Positions 1 to 8,420 of a stretch of 64,000 bases of DNA are shown one piece after another. Below the pieces are notes generated by a model. That model had not been told where the DNA came from and did not search any database. It saw nothing but the letters and a program-made list of their open reading frames with translations. Source of the DNA: JAXLRU01 sp046330935 (lineage in GTDB: Bacteria; Actinomycetota; Actinomycetes; Actinomycetales; Kineosporiaceae); the NCBI GenBank assembly GCA_046330935.1, contig JAXLRU010000005.1, positions 124,001 to 188,000 of the forward strand. The letters run 5' to 3'. Every line of letters begins with the position of its first letter. The first letter of the stretch is position 1. Made by a program: the position numbers and the translations under genes.

Positions 1-1
1 G

Positions 2-340
2 AGCGAGGAGTGCGTCTTCTGCCGGATCGCGGCGGGCGGGATCCCGGCCGAGGTCGTGCGTGAGGGACAGCGGGTGACCGCGTTCCGCGACCTCAACCCG
101 CAGGCCCCGGTGCACGTGCTCGTCATCCCCAAGGACCACCACGCGACCGTCGCCGACCTCGCGGAGGCCGACCCCGAGGCCCTCGCCGAGCTGGTCGCCG
201 TGGGCGCCGAGGTGGCCGGGGCCGAGGCCGACGGATCGTTCCGCCTCGTCTTCAACACCGGCGAGGCGGCCGGACAGACCGTCCACCACGTGCACGGGCA
301 CGTCCTGGCCGGGCGCTCCCTGACCTGGCCTCCCGGCTGA
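2..340 (+). CDS. HIT family hydrolase, 5' end outside window
   Basis: Histidine-triad nucleotide-binding protein; the family hydrolyses the phosphate bond of nucleotide phosphoramidates and related compounds in the cytosol. The reading frame is open from the left edge and encodes the usual N-terminal zinc-binding pair (ECVFCRIAAG), so the GTG at 56 is internal and the true start lies just left of the window. The C-terminal histidine triad is intact (HHVHGHVLAG, around bases 286-315). Only a few N-terminal residues should be missing from a protein of about 115 residues. It lies just upstream of phoH on the same strand, a common actinobacterial arrangement. Family assignment is secure; the physiological substrate is not known. 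Confidence 0.93.
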   Translation, partial: SEECVFCRIAAGGIPAEVVREGQRVTAFRDLNPQAPVHVLVIPKDHHATVADLAEADPEALAELVAVGAEVAGAEADGSFRLVFNTGEAAGQTVHHVHGHVLAGRSLTWPPG

Positions 341-345
341 GCCGC

Positions 346-363
346 CACCGCCGCGAGGCGGTG
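346..363. terminator. GC-rich hairpin after the HIT gene
   Basis: A perfect 7-bp stem (CACCGCC / GGCGGTG) with a GCGA tetraloop starts 5 bases after the HIT stop codon. There is no T tract, so it is a weak candidate for a transcript-end hairpin; the downstream phoH gene has its own TACGAT element at 397-402. Confidence 0.35.
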
Positions 364-411
364 CACAACCCGGGAGCGTCGCCGGGGCCCTGAGGTTACG
401 ATGACGCCACG

Positions 412-1524
412 ATGACCGATCAGATCCCGGGTGGGCCCGATCCCGCCGACGTCGCCGCTGCCGGCGAGGGCGCGCACGTCCCCGCCGGTTCCGCCGGGGC
501 CCGTCAGGCGACGCACCGCATCGTCGTCCCCGCCGAGGTGGCGATGGTGGCGCTGCTCGGCGCGCGCGACGAGGTGCTGCGCGCGGTGGAGCGCGCCTTC
601 CCCCGCGCCGACATCCTGGTCCGGGGCAACGAGATCACGGTGACGGGCCCGCACGGGGAGGTCGCCCTGGTCGAGCGCCTCGTCGACGAGCTGCTCGAGG
701 TGGTCGGGGCCGGGCAGCCGCTGACGCCCGACGCGGTGGAGCGCGCGGTGGGCATGCTGCGCCAGCAGACGCTGGAGCGCCCCGCCGACGTCCTGACGCT
801 CAACATCCTGTCCACGCGCGGACGCACCATCCGCCCGAAGACGCTCAACCAGAAGCACTACGTCGACGCGATCGACCAGCACACCGTCGTGTTCGGAATC
901 GGCCCCGCCGGTACCGGCAAGACGTACCTGGCGATGGCGAAGGCCGTGCAGGCGCTGCAGGCCAAGCGGGTCAACCGGATCATCCTCACCCGTCCCGCCG
1001 TCGAGGCGGGGGAGCGGCTGGGCTTCCTCCCGGGCAGCCTCACCGACAAGATCGACCCGTACCTGCGGCCCCTCTACGACGCGCTGCACGACATGGTCGA
1101 CCCCGAGTCGATCCCCCGGCTGATGGCCGCCGGCACGATCGAGGTGGCGCCTCTGGCATACATGCGCGGGCGCACGCTCAACGACGCGTTCATCATCCTC
1201 GACGAGGCCCAGAACACCTCCCCCGAGCAGATGAAGATGTTCCTCACGCGGCTCGGGTTCGGCGCCAAGATGGTGGTCACCGGCGACGTCACGCAGGTCG
1301 ACCTGCCCTCGGGCACGCAGTCGGGCCTGCGGATCGTCCAGGACATCCTCCACGGCATCGAGGACGTCCACTTCGCGCAGCTGACGAGCACCGACGTCGT
1401 CCGGCACCGCCTGGTCGCCGAGATCGTCGACGCCTACGGCCGGTGGGACGCCTCCCAGGCGCCGCTGCACGAGCGCGGGCGGGCGGCCGACGCCGACCAG
1501 CGCGCGCGCCGCCGCACCCGGTGA
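412..1524 (+). CDS. phoH: PhoH-like ATPase
   Basis: PhoH/PhoL family P-loop ATPase of 370 residues, usually encoded beside ybeY and era and linked to RNA and ribosome metabolism. The Walker A motif GPAGTGKT is near residue 165 and Walker B FIILDEAQN near residue 265, with the family segment LTRPAVEAGERLGFLPG between them. The N-terminal 110 residues contain the KH-like region seen in PhoL proteins. ATG at 412 is chosen because the only nearby alternative (ATG 401) is out of frame. A TACGAT element at 397-402 may be a -10 box giving a very short leader. First gene of the phoH-ybeY-CBS-era run. Confidence 0.95.
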   Translation: MTDQIPGGPDPADVAAAGEGAHVPAGSAGARQATHRIVVPAEVAMVALLGARDEVLRAVERAFPRADILVRGNEITVTGPHGEVALVERLVDELLEVVGAGQPLTPDAVERAVGMLRQQTLERPADVLTLNILSTRGRTIRPKTLNQKHYVDAIDQHTVVFGIGPAGTGKTYLAMAKAVQALQAKRVNRIILTRPAVEAGERLGFLPGSLTDKIDPYLRPLYDALHDMVDPESIPRLMAAGTIEVAPLAYMRGRTLNDAFIILDEAQNTSPEQMKMFLTRLGFGAKMVVTGDVTQVDLPSGTQSGLRIVQDILHGIEDVHFAQLTSTDVVRHRLVAEIVDAYGRWDASQAPLHERGRAADADQRARRRTR

Positions 1525-1612
1525 ACCCACCACGCCGCTCGGCTCGGGATACTGGTCACGATCGACGTGGCACGCGTGCGTGCCGCCCCCTCCTGAGCTG
1601 GAGCTGCCGCGC

Positions 1613-2074
1613 GTGTCCATCGAGGTGAACAACGAGAGCGGTGTCGAGGTCGACGAGCGCGAGATCGTCGCCCTTGCCCGTCACGTGCTCGACGCGATGC
1701 GGGTGCACCCCCAGGCCGAACTGAGCGTCATGCTCGTCGACGAGGCCGCCATGGAGGTCCTCCACGTGCAGTGGATGGACGAGCCCGGGCCCACCGACGT
1801 GCTGTCCTTCCCCATGGACGAGCTGCGCCCCGGCCGTGACGGCGAGGAGCCCGCCCAGGGCCTCCTGGGCGACCTCGTGGTCTGCCCCCAGGTCGCCGCG
1901 CGGCAGGCGAAGGCGGCCGGGCACAGCCGGGCCGAGGAGATCCTGCTGCTCACCACCCACGGGATCCTGCACCTGCTCGGGTACGACCACGCCGAACCCG
2001 ACGAGGAGAAGGAGATGTTCGAGCTGCAGCGGCGCCTCCTGCTCACCTTCCTCGCGGCGAAGGGCCGCTCGTGA
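1613..2074 (+). CDS. ybeY: Endoribonuclease YbeY (16S rRNA maturation factor)
   Basis: Zinc-dependent single-strand endoribonuclease involved in 16S rRNA 3' maturation and ribosome quality control. The signature metal-binding motif HGILHLLGYDH is present near residue 118, preceded by the family segment GPTDVLSFPMDE. GTG at 1613 (MSIEVNNESG) gives the usual length of about 153 residues. An upstream in-frame GTG at 1580 would add a proline-rich stretch not typical of the family. The stop overlaps the next start by four bases (GTGA at 2071), implying translational coupling to the CBS protein gene. Confidence 0.95.
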   Translation: MSIEVNNESGVEVDEREIVALARHVLDAMRVHPQAELSVMLVDEAAMEVLHVQWMDEPGPTDVLSFPMDELRPGRDGEEPAQGLLGDLVVCPQVAARQAKAAGHSRAEEILLLTTHGILHLLGYDHAEPDEEKEMFELQRRLLLTFLAAKGRS

Positions 2075-3372
2075 CCCTGCCCCTGGTGGAGCTCGTCGCC
2101 ACGGCGACCCTGGCGACGGTCGCGGCCAGCGCCCTGGCCGCCGCCGAGGCGTCGCTGAGCCGGATCTCGCGCTCCCGTGCCGCCGAGCTGGCCGCCGAGG
2201 GGCGCCGCGGGGCGAGCGCCGCGCAACGGGTCGCGGAGGACCCCGCGCCCACGCTGAGCGTCACCACCTTCCTCCGGGTGCTCGCCGAGACCGGCGCGGC
2301 GGTCGTCGTCACCACGATCTGGGTCGACCGCGTCGCGCCCTGGTGGCGCGGGGCGGGCATCGCCCTCGCGATCATGACCGCGGTGTCCTTCGTCGTCGTC
2401 CGCGTCGGCCCCCGCACGGTCGGCAGGCAGCAGGCCGACCGGGTCGGGCTCGTCGCCGCCCCCGTCATGCTCGCCGTGGGGCGCCTGTTCGGGCCCCTGA
2501 CCCGCCTGCTGGTGCTCCTCGGCAACGCGCTCACCCCCGGCCCCGGCTTCCGCGACGGCCCGTTCGCCTCCGAGGCCGAGCTGCGCGAGCTCGTCGACAT
2601 CGCGGGGGAGTCGCAGGTCATCGAGGCCGACGAGCGCGAGATGATCCACTCGGTCTTCGAGCTGGGCGACACGCTGGTCCGCGAGGTGATGGTGCCGCGG
2701 ACCGAGATCGTCTCGGTGGAGCGCGACACCCGGCTGCACGCCGCGATGTCACTGTTCCTGAGGTCGGGCTTCTCCCGAGTGCCCGTGGTGGGCGACGGGG
2801 TGGACGACGTCCTCGGCATGCTCTACCTCAAGGACGTCGCCCGCCGCGTGCACGAGCGCCCCGACGACGCGTGGGCGGTCGAGGTCGACGGCGTCATGCG
2901 CGAGGCCCGCTTCGTGCCCGACAGCAAGCCGGTGGACTCCCTGCTCCGGCAGATGCAGAAGCAGGCCGGGCACATCGCCGTCGTCGTCGACGAGTACGGC
3001 GGCACCGCCGGCCTGGTGACGCTGGAGGACCTCGTCGAGGAGGTCATCGGCGACATCTCCGACGAGTACGACCCCGTCACCGACGAGCCGGTCGTGCCCC
3101 TCGGCGAGGAGGAGTTCCGCGTCCGCTCGCGCCTGCACGTCGAGGAGCTGGGCGACCTCTACGGCATCGACCTGCGCGACGAGGAGGTCGACACCGTCGG
3201 AGGCCTCATGGCCAAGCTGCTCGGCCGCGTCCCGATCGCCGGGGCCGAGGTGCGCGTGGGTGATCTGGTGCTGACCGCCGAGCGGTTCGAGGGCCGCCGC
3301 AACCAGCTGGCGACGGTGCTGGTGCGCCGCGAAGCCGCCGGCGACGACGAGGCCGAGGAGGCCGACGACTGA
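2071..3372 (+). CDS. CNNM/CBS-domain membrane protein (HlyC/CorC family)
   Basis: Membrane protein of 433 residues combining an N-terminal CNNM (DUF21) transmembrane region (residues 1-190, several hydrophobic helices), a pair of CBS domains (about 210-330, including LYLKDVARRVHE and VVDEYGGTAGLVTLEDLVEE) and a C-terminal CorC_HlyC domain (about 345-425). Relatives are magnesium/cobalt efflux or ion-homeostasis proteins, often still annotated as hemolysins; substrate specificity here is unknown. Translation is coupled to ybeY (4-base overlap) and to era (1-base overlap), so it belongs to the ybeY-era operon. Confidence 0.92.
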   Translation: MTLPLVELVATATLATVAASALAAAEASLSRISRSRAAELAAEGRRGASAAQRVAEDPAPTLSVTTFLRVLAETGAAVVVTTIWVDRVAPWWRGAGIALAIMTAVSFVVVRVGPRTVGRQQADRVGLVAAPVMLAVGRLFGPLTRLLVLLGNALTPGPGFRDGPFASEAELRELVDIAGESQVIEADEREMIHSVFELGDTLVREVMVPRTEIVSVERDTRLHAAMSLFLRSGFSRVPVVGDGVDDVLGMLYLKDVARRVHERPDDAWAVEVDGVMREARFVPDSKPVDSLLRQMQKQAGHIAVVVDEYGGTAGLVTLEDLVEEVIGDISDEYDPVTDEPVVPLGEEEFRVRSRLHVEELGDLYGIDLRDEEVDTVGGLMAKLLGRVPIAGAEVRVGDLVLTAERFEGRRNQLATVLVRREAAGDDEAEEADD

Positions 3373-4766
3373 TGGCGCGACGACTCAAGGGTTCCGCGGG
3401 CAAGGGCCGCAAGCCGTCCTCCTCGGCCGGTTCGCCGCGCCAGGACTGGTCCCCCCGCGAGGCGGGCGCCGGCAAGGGCCGCGACGGGCGGCGGGAGGCC
3501 GACCGGGGGCGCACCCAGGACGGCACCGCTGCGCGTCCGGCCGAGGGCTCACCGGCCCTGCCCTCGCGCGTGACCGCCAGCGGCGAGGCCGCCCGCAGCG
3601 GCGGCGCGCGCCGCCAGGGTGGTCCCGCGCGAGCAGGGTCGGGGAAGAAGCCCGCCGGGCCCGCGAAGGAGCAGGCGCAGCGCGGGTCCTACGGCCGCAA
3701 GACCACGGGCTCGGGCGGCGGGTCGGCGACCGGCGGCTCGAAGTCGCGGGTCAGCTCGACGACCCAGCGTCCCGAGCCCGGCAGCGCACCGGGTTCCGTT
3801 CCGGTCGCGCGGGCCGCGGTATCGGCGGTGGGCCTCGTCAGGGCGGGATCGGGGGAGTACCGCTCCGGCTTCGCCTGCTTCGTCGGGCGGCCGAACGCCG
3901 GCAAGTCGACGCTGACGAACGCGCTGGTCGGGGAGAAGGTGGCGATCACCTCCAACCGGCCGCAGACGACCCGCCGCGCGATCCGCGGCATCGTGCACCG
4001 CCCCGACGCGCAGATCGTCCTCGTGGACACCCCCGGTCTGCACCGCCCCCGGACCCTGCTCGGTCAGCGGCTGAACGACCTGGTGCGCGAGACGCTGACC
4101 GAGGTCGACGTCATCGGGTTCTGTCTGCCCGCCGACCAGAAGATCGGCCCCGGGGACACGTTCATCGCCGCCGAACTCCAAGCGCTCGCCGCCTCCCGTC
4201 GCAAGAAGGTGCCGGTCATCGCCCTGGCCACGAAGGCCGACGCCGTGGACAGGGCACGCCTCGCCGAGCACCTGCTCGCGATCGAGGAGCTCCTGCCCGA
4301 CGCCGAGATCGTCCCCGTCTCGGCGGTGGACGGGTTCCAGGTGGACGTCGTCGCCGACCTGATCGTGGCGAACCTCCCCGAGGGGCCGCCCCTGTACCCC
4401 GACGGTGAGCTGACCGACGAGCCCGAGCAGGTGATGATCGCCGAGCTCGTCCGCGAGGCGGCGCTCGAGGGCGTGCACGACGAGCTGCCCCACAGCCTCG
4501 CCGTCGTCGTCGAGGAGATCACGGCCCGGCCCGAGCGTGAGGGCCTCGACCCCCTGCTCGACGTCCACGTGTGGCTGTACGTGGAGCGGGAGAGCCAGAA
4601 GGGCATCGTGATCGGGCGCGGCGGGGCGCGGCTGCGCGACGTCGGCATCGCCGCACGGCGGCAGATCGAGGCGCTGCTCGGGCAGCGCGTGCACCTCGAC
4701 CTGCGGGTGAAGGTGGCCAAGGACTGGCAGCGCGACCCCAAGCAGCTGCAGCGGCTGGGCTTCTGA
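3372..4766 (+). CDS. era: GTPase Era with long basic N-terminal extension
   Basis: Ras-like GTPase that binds 16S rRNA and helps assemble the 30S subunit. The GTPase domain begins near residue 160: G1 GRPNAGKST, G3 DTPG, and G4 as TKAD rather than the classical NKxD. The C-terminal KH domain contains GIVIGRGGARLRDVG. The 464-residue frame is about 150 residues longer than usual because of a low-complexity Gly/Ser/Arg/Lys-rich N-terminus. ATG 3372 has a GAGGAG ribosome site at 3355-3360 and overlaps the upstream stop by one base, which supports the long form. An in-frame GTG at 3828 would give a normal 312-residue Era but lacks a clear ribosome site. Era identity is certain; the start is less so. 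Confidence 0.93.
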   Translation: MARRLKGSAGKGRKPSSSAGSPRQDWSPREAGAGKGRDGRREADRGRTQDGTAARPAEGSPALPSRVTASGEAARSGGARRQGGPARAGSGKKPAGPAKEQAQRGSYGRKTTGSGGGSATGGSKSRVSSTTQRPEPGSAPGSVPVARAAVSAVGLVRAGSGEYRSGFACFVGRPNAGKSTLTNALVGEKVAITSNRPQTTRRAIRGIVHRPDAQIVLVDTPGLHRPRTLLGQRLNDLVRETLTEVDVIGFCLPADQKIGPGDTFIAAELQALAASRRKKVPVIALATKADAVDRARLAEHLLAIEELLPDAEIVPVSAVDGFQVDVVADLIVANLPEGPPLYPDGELTDEPEQVMIAELVREAALEGVHDELPHSLAVVVEEITARPEREGLDPLLDVHVWLYVERESQKGIVIGRGGARLRDVGIAARRQIEALLGQRVHLDLRVKVAKDWQRDPKQLQRLGF

Positions 4767-4768
4767 CC

Positions 4769-5254
4769 TCAGGCGCGTCGCGACTCGCGCACGCCGCCGC
4801 CGGGCGTCCAGGATCGGATGACCAGAGTGGAGCGGGCCTCGTCGAGCCCGACGTGCACGGCCTCGCAGATGTCGAGGGCGAAGAGCTCGAAGCCTCCCTC
4901 CGGGATCGGCCCCGCCACCGAGCGGAACCAGGCCATGTCGGCCTCCGTGCTCAACTCCGTGACCGTGCCCGACACCCGCGCGTCCCCCGACCACTCGTCG
5001 GCGTCGTCGGAGGAGGTGTGCAGGGCGTAGCGCGGGTCGCGGCGCAGGTCGGCGAACCGGCGCGCCCCGGGCATGCCGGCCACCAGGAGACGGCCCCCCA
5101 GCAGGCGGATCTCCGTGCCGCACAATCGCGGCGAGCCGTCCGCCCGCAGCGTGGCCATCACGTGGTGGGTGTGGGCACGCAACCGTTCCTCGACCGCGCC
5201 GGCGAGCTCGGGCGCGGCGTCATCGAACTCCTGCCAGGTCGTCACGGCTCGCAT
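4769..5254 (-). CDS. Pyridoxamine 5'-phosphate oxidase-like FMN-binding protein
   Basis: Protein of about 161 residues with the split-barrel fold of the PNPOx-like family. The N-terminal part carries the family pattern of a small regulator-like or flavin/F420-binding barrel (VMATLRADGSPRLCGTEIR followed by RRDPRYALHTSS). Members include F420- or FMN-dependent reductases and proteins of unknown role; the substrate cannot be read from the sequence. ATG at 5254 (MRAVTTWQEF) is preferred; a GTG at 5245 is an alternative, and the frame remains open further upstream without a convincing start. It converges on era with only two bases between the stop codons. Confidence 0.75.
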   Translation of the reverse strand: MRAVTTWQEFDDAAPELAGAVEERLRAHTHHVMATLRADGSPRLCGTEIRLLGGRLLVAGMPGARRFADLRRDPRYALHTSSDDADEWSGDARVSGTVTELSTEADMAWFRSVAGPIPEGGFELFALDICEAVHVGLDEARSTLVIRSWTPGGGVRESRRA

Positions 5255-5373
5255 CCTGCCGCAGCCCGCCGACAGGTCGGACGTCTTCGGCGACCCCCGC
5301 CCCACGGTCGTGCGGGCGCGGCTAGCCTGGACCCGAATACTTACCACCCGGTCGGTTGATCCCGGAGGTCCGC

Positions 5374-6600
5374 GTGCTCCACGCCATCCGCTCGCCACGC
5401 CTGCTCGTGTCGGCGGCCTACCTGGCCTTCGTCCTGATCGGCATCGGTGCAGGCGCCGGGGGCGTGCTCATCGCCTCCCAGGTGAGCGACTACGGGGTGG
5501 GCAAGACGCTGTTCGGCATCACCTTCTTCGGGGGCTCCGCGGGCTTCGCGCTCGCCGGGGTCAGCGCCGGCTGGCTGGACCACCGGGTGGGCCGACGGGC
5601 GTGCCTCGTGGGTGGCGGCAGTCTCGTGCTGCTGGCCGGCCTCGCCACCGCCTCGCGCCCGCCGTTCTGGGCGTTCGCCGCGCTGACGCTCGTCTCCGGG
5701 TACGGCACCGGCGTGCTCGAGTCGGTGCTCAACACCTGCCTGGCCGAGATGCCCACCTCGGGCACCCTGCTCAACCGGCTGCACGCCTTCTTCGGCGTGG
5801 GGGCGCTGGTCGGGCCCGTGTTCGCCGAGCGGATGCTGCGCGTCACGAGCTGGCAGGTCGTCGTCCTGACCGTCGCCCTGATGCAGATCCCCGTCAAGGC
5901 CGCGCTCGCCGCGGTCCACCCCGACGAGACGCACGCCCGCGCCCAGCGGCACCAGGCCCACGCCGACGCCGGCACCGGCGGGCGGCCGGCGGCCTCGGCG
6001 TGGGCGAGCCCGGCCGTCCGCTGGGCCTGCCTGCTGCTGTCGCTGTACGTCGGTGTCGAGTTGACCACCGGCAACTGGGGCTTCACCCTGCTGCGCGATG
6101 CCCGCGGCCTCCTCGACGCCCCCGCCAGCCTCACGATGAGCGGCTTCTGGCTCGGCCTGACCCTCGGGCGGTTCGTGCTCGCCTCGGCGCTCGCCCGCGT
6201 CGGGATCGGCGTCCCCGGCCTGATGACCGTCTCGATCGTCGGGACGGTGCTGTTCACCGCCGCGCTCGCCGTGCCCGTGACCGCGGTGTCCGTCCCCGCA
6301 GTCGTCCTGCTCGGGTTCTTGCTCGGCCCCGTGTTCCCGACCGCGATGGCGGCGGTGCCCCTGATGGTGCGTCCCTCGCTGGTGCCGGCCGCGATCGGCC
6401 TGGTCAACGCCGGCTCGACCGTGGGCGCGGCGTTCGTGCCCTGGTTCGGCGGGGTCATCGGGCAGCATGCGGGCATGACCTGGCTGCCGCCGTTCCTGCT
6501 CCTGCTCGCCGCCTGTCAGCTGCTGGCGTGGTGGCGGATGGCGCCGCACCTGCGGCACGGCGAGCCTGCGGTCACGACCGTCGGATCGCCCGCCGCCTGA
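5374..6600 (+). CDS. MFS transporter
   Basis: Major facilitator superfamily membrane protein of about 408 residues with roughly twelve hydrophobic segments and a central hydrophilic loop (around residues 185-210). The N-terminal half includes GGSAGFALAGVSAGWLDHRV and the following DHRVGRR, which matches the cytoplasmic loop 2-3 signature position of the superfamily. Overall character resembles sugar or small-molecule permeases of the FucP/YfkF sort, but no substrate can be assigned. GTG at 5374 is chosen because a GGAGG ribosome site sits at 5364-5368, five bases upstream; the longer TTG start at 5356 lacks this. Its 3' end faces the glycosyltransferase gene across 15 bases. Confidence 0.85.
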   Translation: MLHAIRSPRLLVSAAYLAFVLIGIGAGAGGVLIASQVSDYGVGKTLFGITFFGGSAGFALAGVSAGWLDHRVGRRACLVGGGSLVLLAGLATASRPPFWAFAALTLVSGYGTGVLESVLNTCLAEMPTSGTLLNRLHAFFGVGALVGPVFAERMLRVTSWQVVVLTVALMQIPVKAALAAVHPDETHARAQRHQAHADAGTGGRPAASAWASPAVRWACLLLSLYVGVELTTGNWGFTLLRDARGLLDAPASLTMSGFWLGLTLGRFVLASALARVGIGVPGLMTVSIVGTVLFTAALAVPVTAVSVPAVVLLGFLLGPVFPTAMAAVPLMVRPSLVPAAIGLVNAGSTVGAAFVPWFGGVIGQHAGMTWLPPFLLLLAACQLLAWWRMAPHLRHGEPAVTTVGSPAA

Positions 6601-6615
6601 GACGCGGCCGGAGTC

Positions 6616-8193
6616 TCAGCGGCAGGCGCGAGGGACGGGCGTCCCGGCGGGCAGCAGGACGCGGTGACCGGGCAGGTCGACCGTGAGGGGCCAGCGTTCC
6701 TGCAGGCGTTCGAGGGTCCCGGGCAGGCGCAGGGTGAACCGGCCGGGCTTCGCGACGACCGCGCCGACGGAGGACTCGGCGGCCTGCTCGACCTCGCTGC
6801 GGGTCAGGTACCCCGAGAGGATGCGCACGCTCGAGGTGTCGGCGAGCCAGGGCGTGGCGCGCAGCCCGGCCCGTGTGATCAAGGGCTGGTCGTCGGTCAC
6901 CACCGGACCCTCCAGGCGCAGTGCCTGCAGGCACTGCACGGCGCGTGAGGTGGGCGCGGGGCGCACCGGCTCGGCGGCGACGGCCACGAGCGTGACCAGG
7001 CACGTCAGCACCGCGACGGGCGCGAGGACGAGGCGCTCACCCCCGCGCAGCGGGCGCAGCGCCGCACGCAGGACCAGCACGAGGCCGCCCGCCGCGGCAG
7101 CGCAGGACGCGGGCAGGTACAGCAGCAGCTGGTGCATGAACAGTGGCTCGAACCGCAGCGTGAACACGGCCGCGCAGGCGACGGTGAGCGCGGCGCCGGC
7201 CCATGCCGCCGTGCGCACCCGCGCCTCCAGGGCGGTGCTGCGCTGACCGTCGGGACTCGACTCGTCCGCGGCGGCCGGTCGACGTCCTCGCAACCGCTGC
7301 AGGTCCCACACGAGGACGGCGCAGCCGACCAGGCTCCCCGCGACGGCGGCGAGCCAGATCCGCCACAGCCAGACGAAACCCGGCTTGAACAGGAAAGCCG
7401 TCCCCTCCCCGGGAAAGCCGGACTCGGCGGCGTCGGTGTGGAAGCTGACCACCTGGTCCCACATCACCCCGTCGGGCCGGAACGCCGCGACGGCCAGCAG
7501 ACCCGCGGCCACCCCGCCCAGCCCGGCCCACCCCAGGGCGGACCATCGGGCCCGGCCGCGGGCGAGGAGCAGCGCGACGACGACGGCGGGGGCCAGCGTC
7601 AGCGCGGACACCTTGACGGCGGTCCCGGCGACGACCAGGACTCCCGCGGCCAGCGCCCAGCCGCGACGCCGGGCGGGCGTCGCGGCATCGATCGCGGCGA
7701 GAGCGGCGAGCAGCGCGAAGGTCCCGGCGGCCGCGGCGGGCACGTCGGCGCCGAGGGTGACGGCGTTGACGCGGTTGAGCGGGACGGCGACGAAGGCGGC
7801 GACGGCGAGCAGCCCGGCGGCGGTGCCGGCGAGACGTCGGGCGAGGAGCCCGGTGCCCACGGCGAGGCAGAGCCAGACCAGGAGCATCGCCGCACGTGCA
7901 CCGCCGAGGCCCGCGCCGAGCCGCACGGGCAGGCTGAACAGGGCGATGAACAGCGGCGGCTGGGCCTGGAACACGTCGTGGTAGAGCCGCTGGCCGTCTG
8001 CCACCGCGAGCAGGGTCTGCCCGTAGACGCCGTCGTCGTAGGAGGCGGCCGCCTGGAAGGGGCTGCTGCGCCACAGGCGCACGACCGCGGCCAGCGCCGC
8101 GACCCCGAGGACGGCCGCGGTGATCGTCGCGGGCCATGGCAGCGGCGCGCGGGCGGTCGAACGGCTCGCCTGTCGAGCACGGGGAGGGGCCAC
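6616..8193 (-). CDS. GT-C type membrane glycosyltransferase (GT39/ArnT-like)
   Basis: Integral membrane protein of 525 residues with about 11-13 hydrophobic helices. After the first helix comes a large extracytoplasmic loop holding an acidic pair (SYDDGVYGQTLLAVADGQ, near residue 52), the hallmark position of the catalytic aspartate in lipid-phosphate-sugar dependent GT-C enzymes such as protein mannosyltransferases and ArnT. The adjacent QAQPPLFI segment is also typical. The last 110 residues form a soluble domain. It probably transfers sugar from a polyprenyl-phosphate donor to an exported acceptor, but neither donor nor acceptor is known. The GTG start at 8193 is the first plausible codon. 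It diverges from the leu leader region. Confidence 0.75.
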   Translation of the reverse strand: MAPPRARQASRSTARAPLPWPATITAAVLGVAALAAVVRLWRSSPFQAAASYDDGVYGQTLLAVADGQRLYHDVFQAQPPLFIALFSLPVRLGAGLGGARAAMLLVWLCLAVGTGLLARRLAGTAAGLLAVAAFVAVPLNRVNAVTLGADVPAAAAGTFALLAALAAIDAATPARRRGWALAAGVLVVAGTAVKVSALTLAPAVVVALLLARGRARWSALGWAGLGGVAAGLLAVAAFRPDGVMWDQVVSFHTDAAESGFPGEGTAFLFKPGFVWLWRIWLAAVAGSLVGCAVLVWDLQRLRGRRPAAADESSPDGQRSTALEARVRTAAWAGAALTVACAAVFTLRFEPLFMHQLLLYLPASCAAAAGGLVLVLRAALRPLRGGERLVLAPVAVLTCLVTLVAVAAEPVRPAPTSRAVQCLQALRLEGPVVTDDQPLITRAGLRATPWLADTSSVRILSGYLTRSEVEQAAESSVGAVVAKPGRFTLRLPGTLERLQERWPLTVDLPGHRVLLPAGTPVPRACR

Positions 8194-8260
8194 CGGCGCA
8201 CCCTATCCACCCCGGGTGGCGGTGCCGGCGAAGGGCTAGGGCGTGCTCGCGCGCGGGGTG

Positions 8261-8420
8261 TACGGTGGAGCCGTGCGTCTGGCGCAGCTCCTCCTTCGCC
8301 GCCGCGGCGGGGCCCTCTAAGAGGCCGGCCCCCCTGCCGCGGAGGTTTCTGCATGCCGGCTGACGATCCCGAGTGCCCCTGCGGGCCGGGACGCACCGCA
8401 GACCCTGACGTGAGGCGAAG
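8261..8420 (+). promoter_or_regulatory. leuA promoter and leucine attenuator
   Basis: A TACGGT -10-like element (8261-8266) lies 6 bases before the GTG of a short leucine-rich frame (8273-8320), suggesting a leaderless leader-peptide transcript. Overlapping the end of that frame is a strong stem: CCGCGGCGGGG at about 8302-8312 pairs with CCCCCTGCCGCGG at about 8331-8343, with a smaller CCTCT/AGAGG stem in the loop over the stop codon. This is the layout of a translation-dependent attenuator in which ribosome stalling at Leu codons remodels the RNA. No T-box motif was seen. leuA has its own GAGGCGAAG ribosome site at 8412-8420. Confidence 0.65.
8273..8320 (+). CDS. leu operon leader peptide (15 aa)
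   Basis: GTG-initiated 15-codon frame reading MRLAQLLLRRRGGAL and ending in TAA. Five of 15 residues are leucine (codons CTG, CTC, CTC, CTT, CTC), three of them consecutive, and three consecutive arginines follow. It sits 100 bases upstream of leuA and overlaps the 5' arm of a strong hairpin. Leader peptides of this type are known upstream of leuA in actinobacteria. Low charged leucyl-tRNA would stall the ribosome at codons 6-8 and keep the 5' arm from pairing. It is too short for standard gene finders; confidence rests on composition and position. Confidence 0.7.
   Translation: MRLAQLLLRRRGGAL

Noticed and set aside
8193..8420. T-box riboswitch or other aptamer upstream of leuA
   Set aside because: No T-box sequence or specifier loop pattern; the Leu-rich leader peptide explains the region better.
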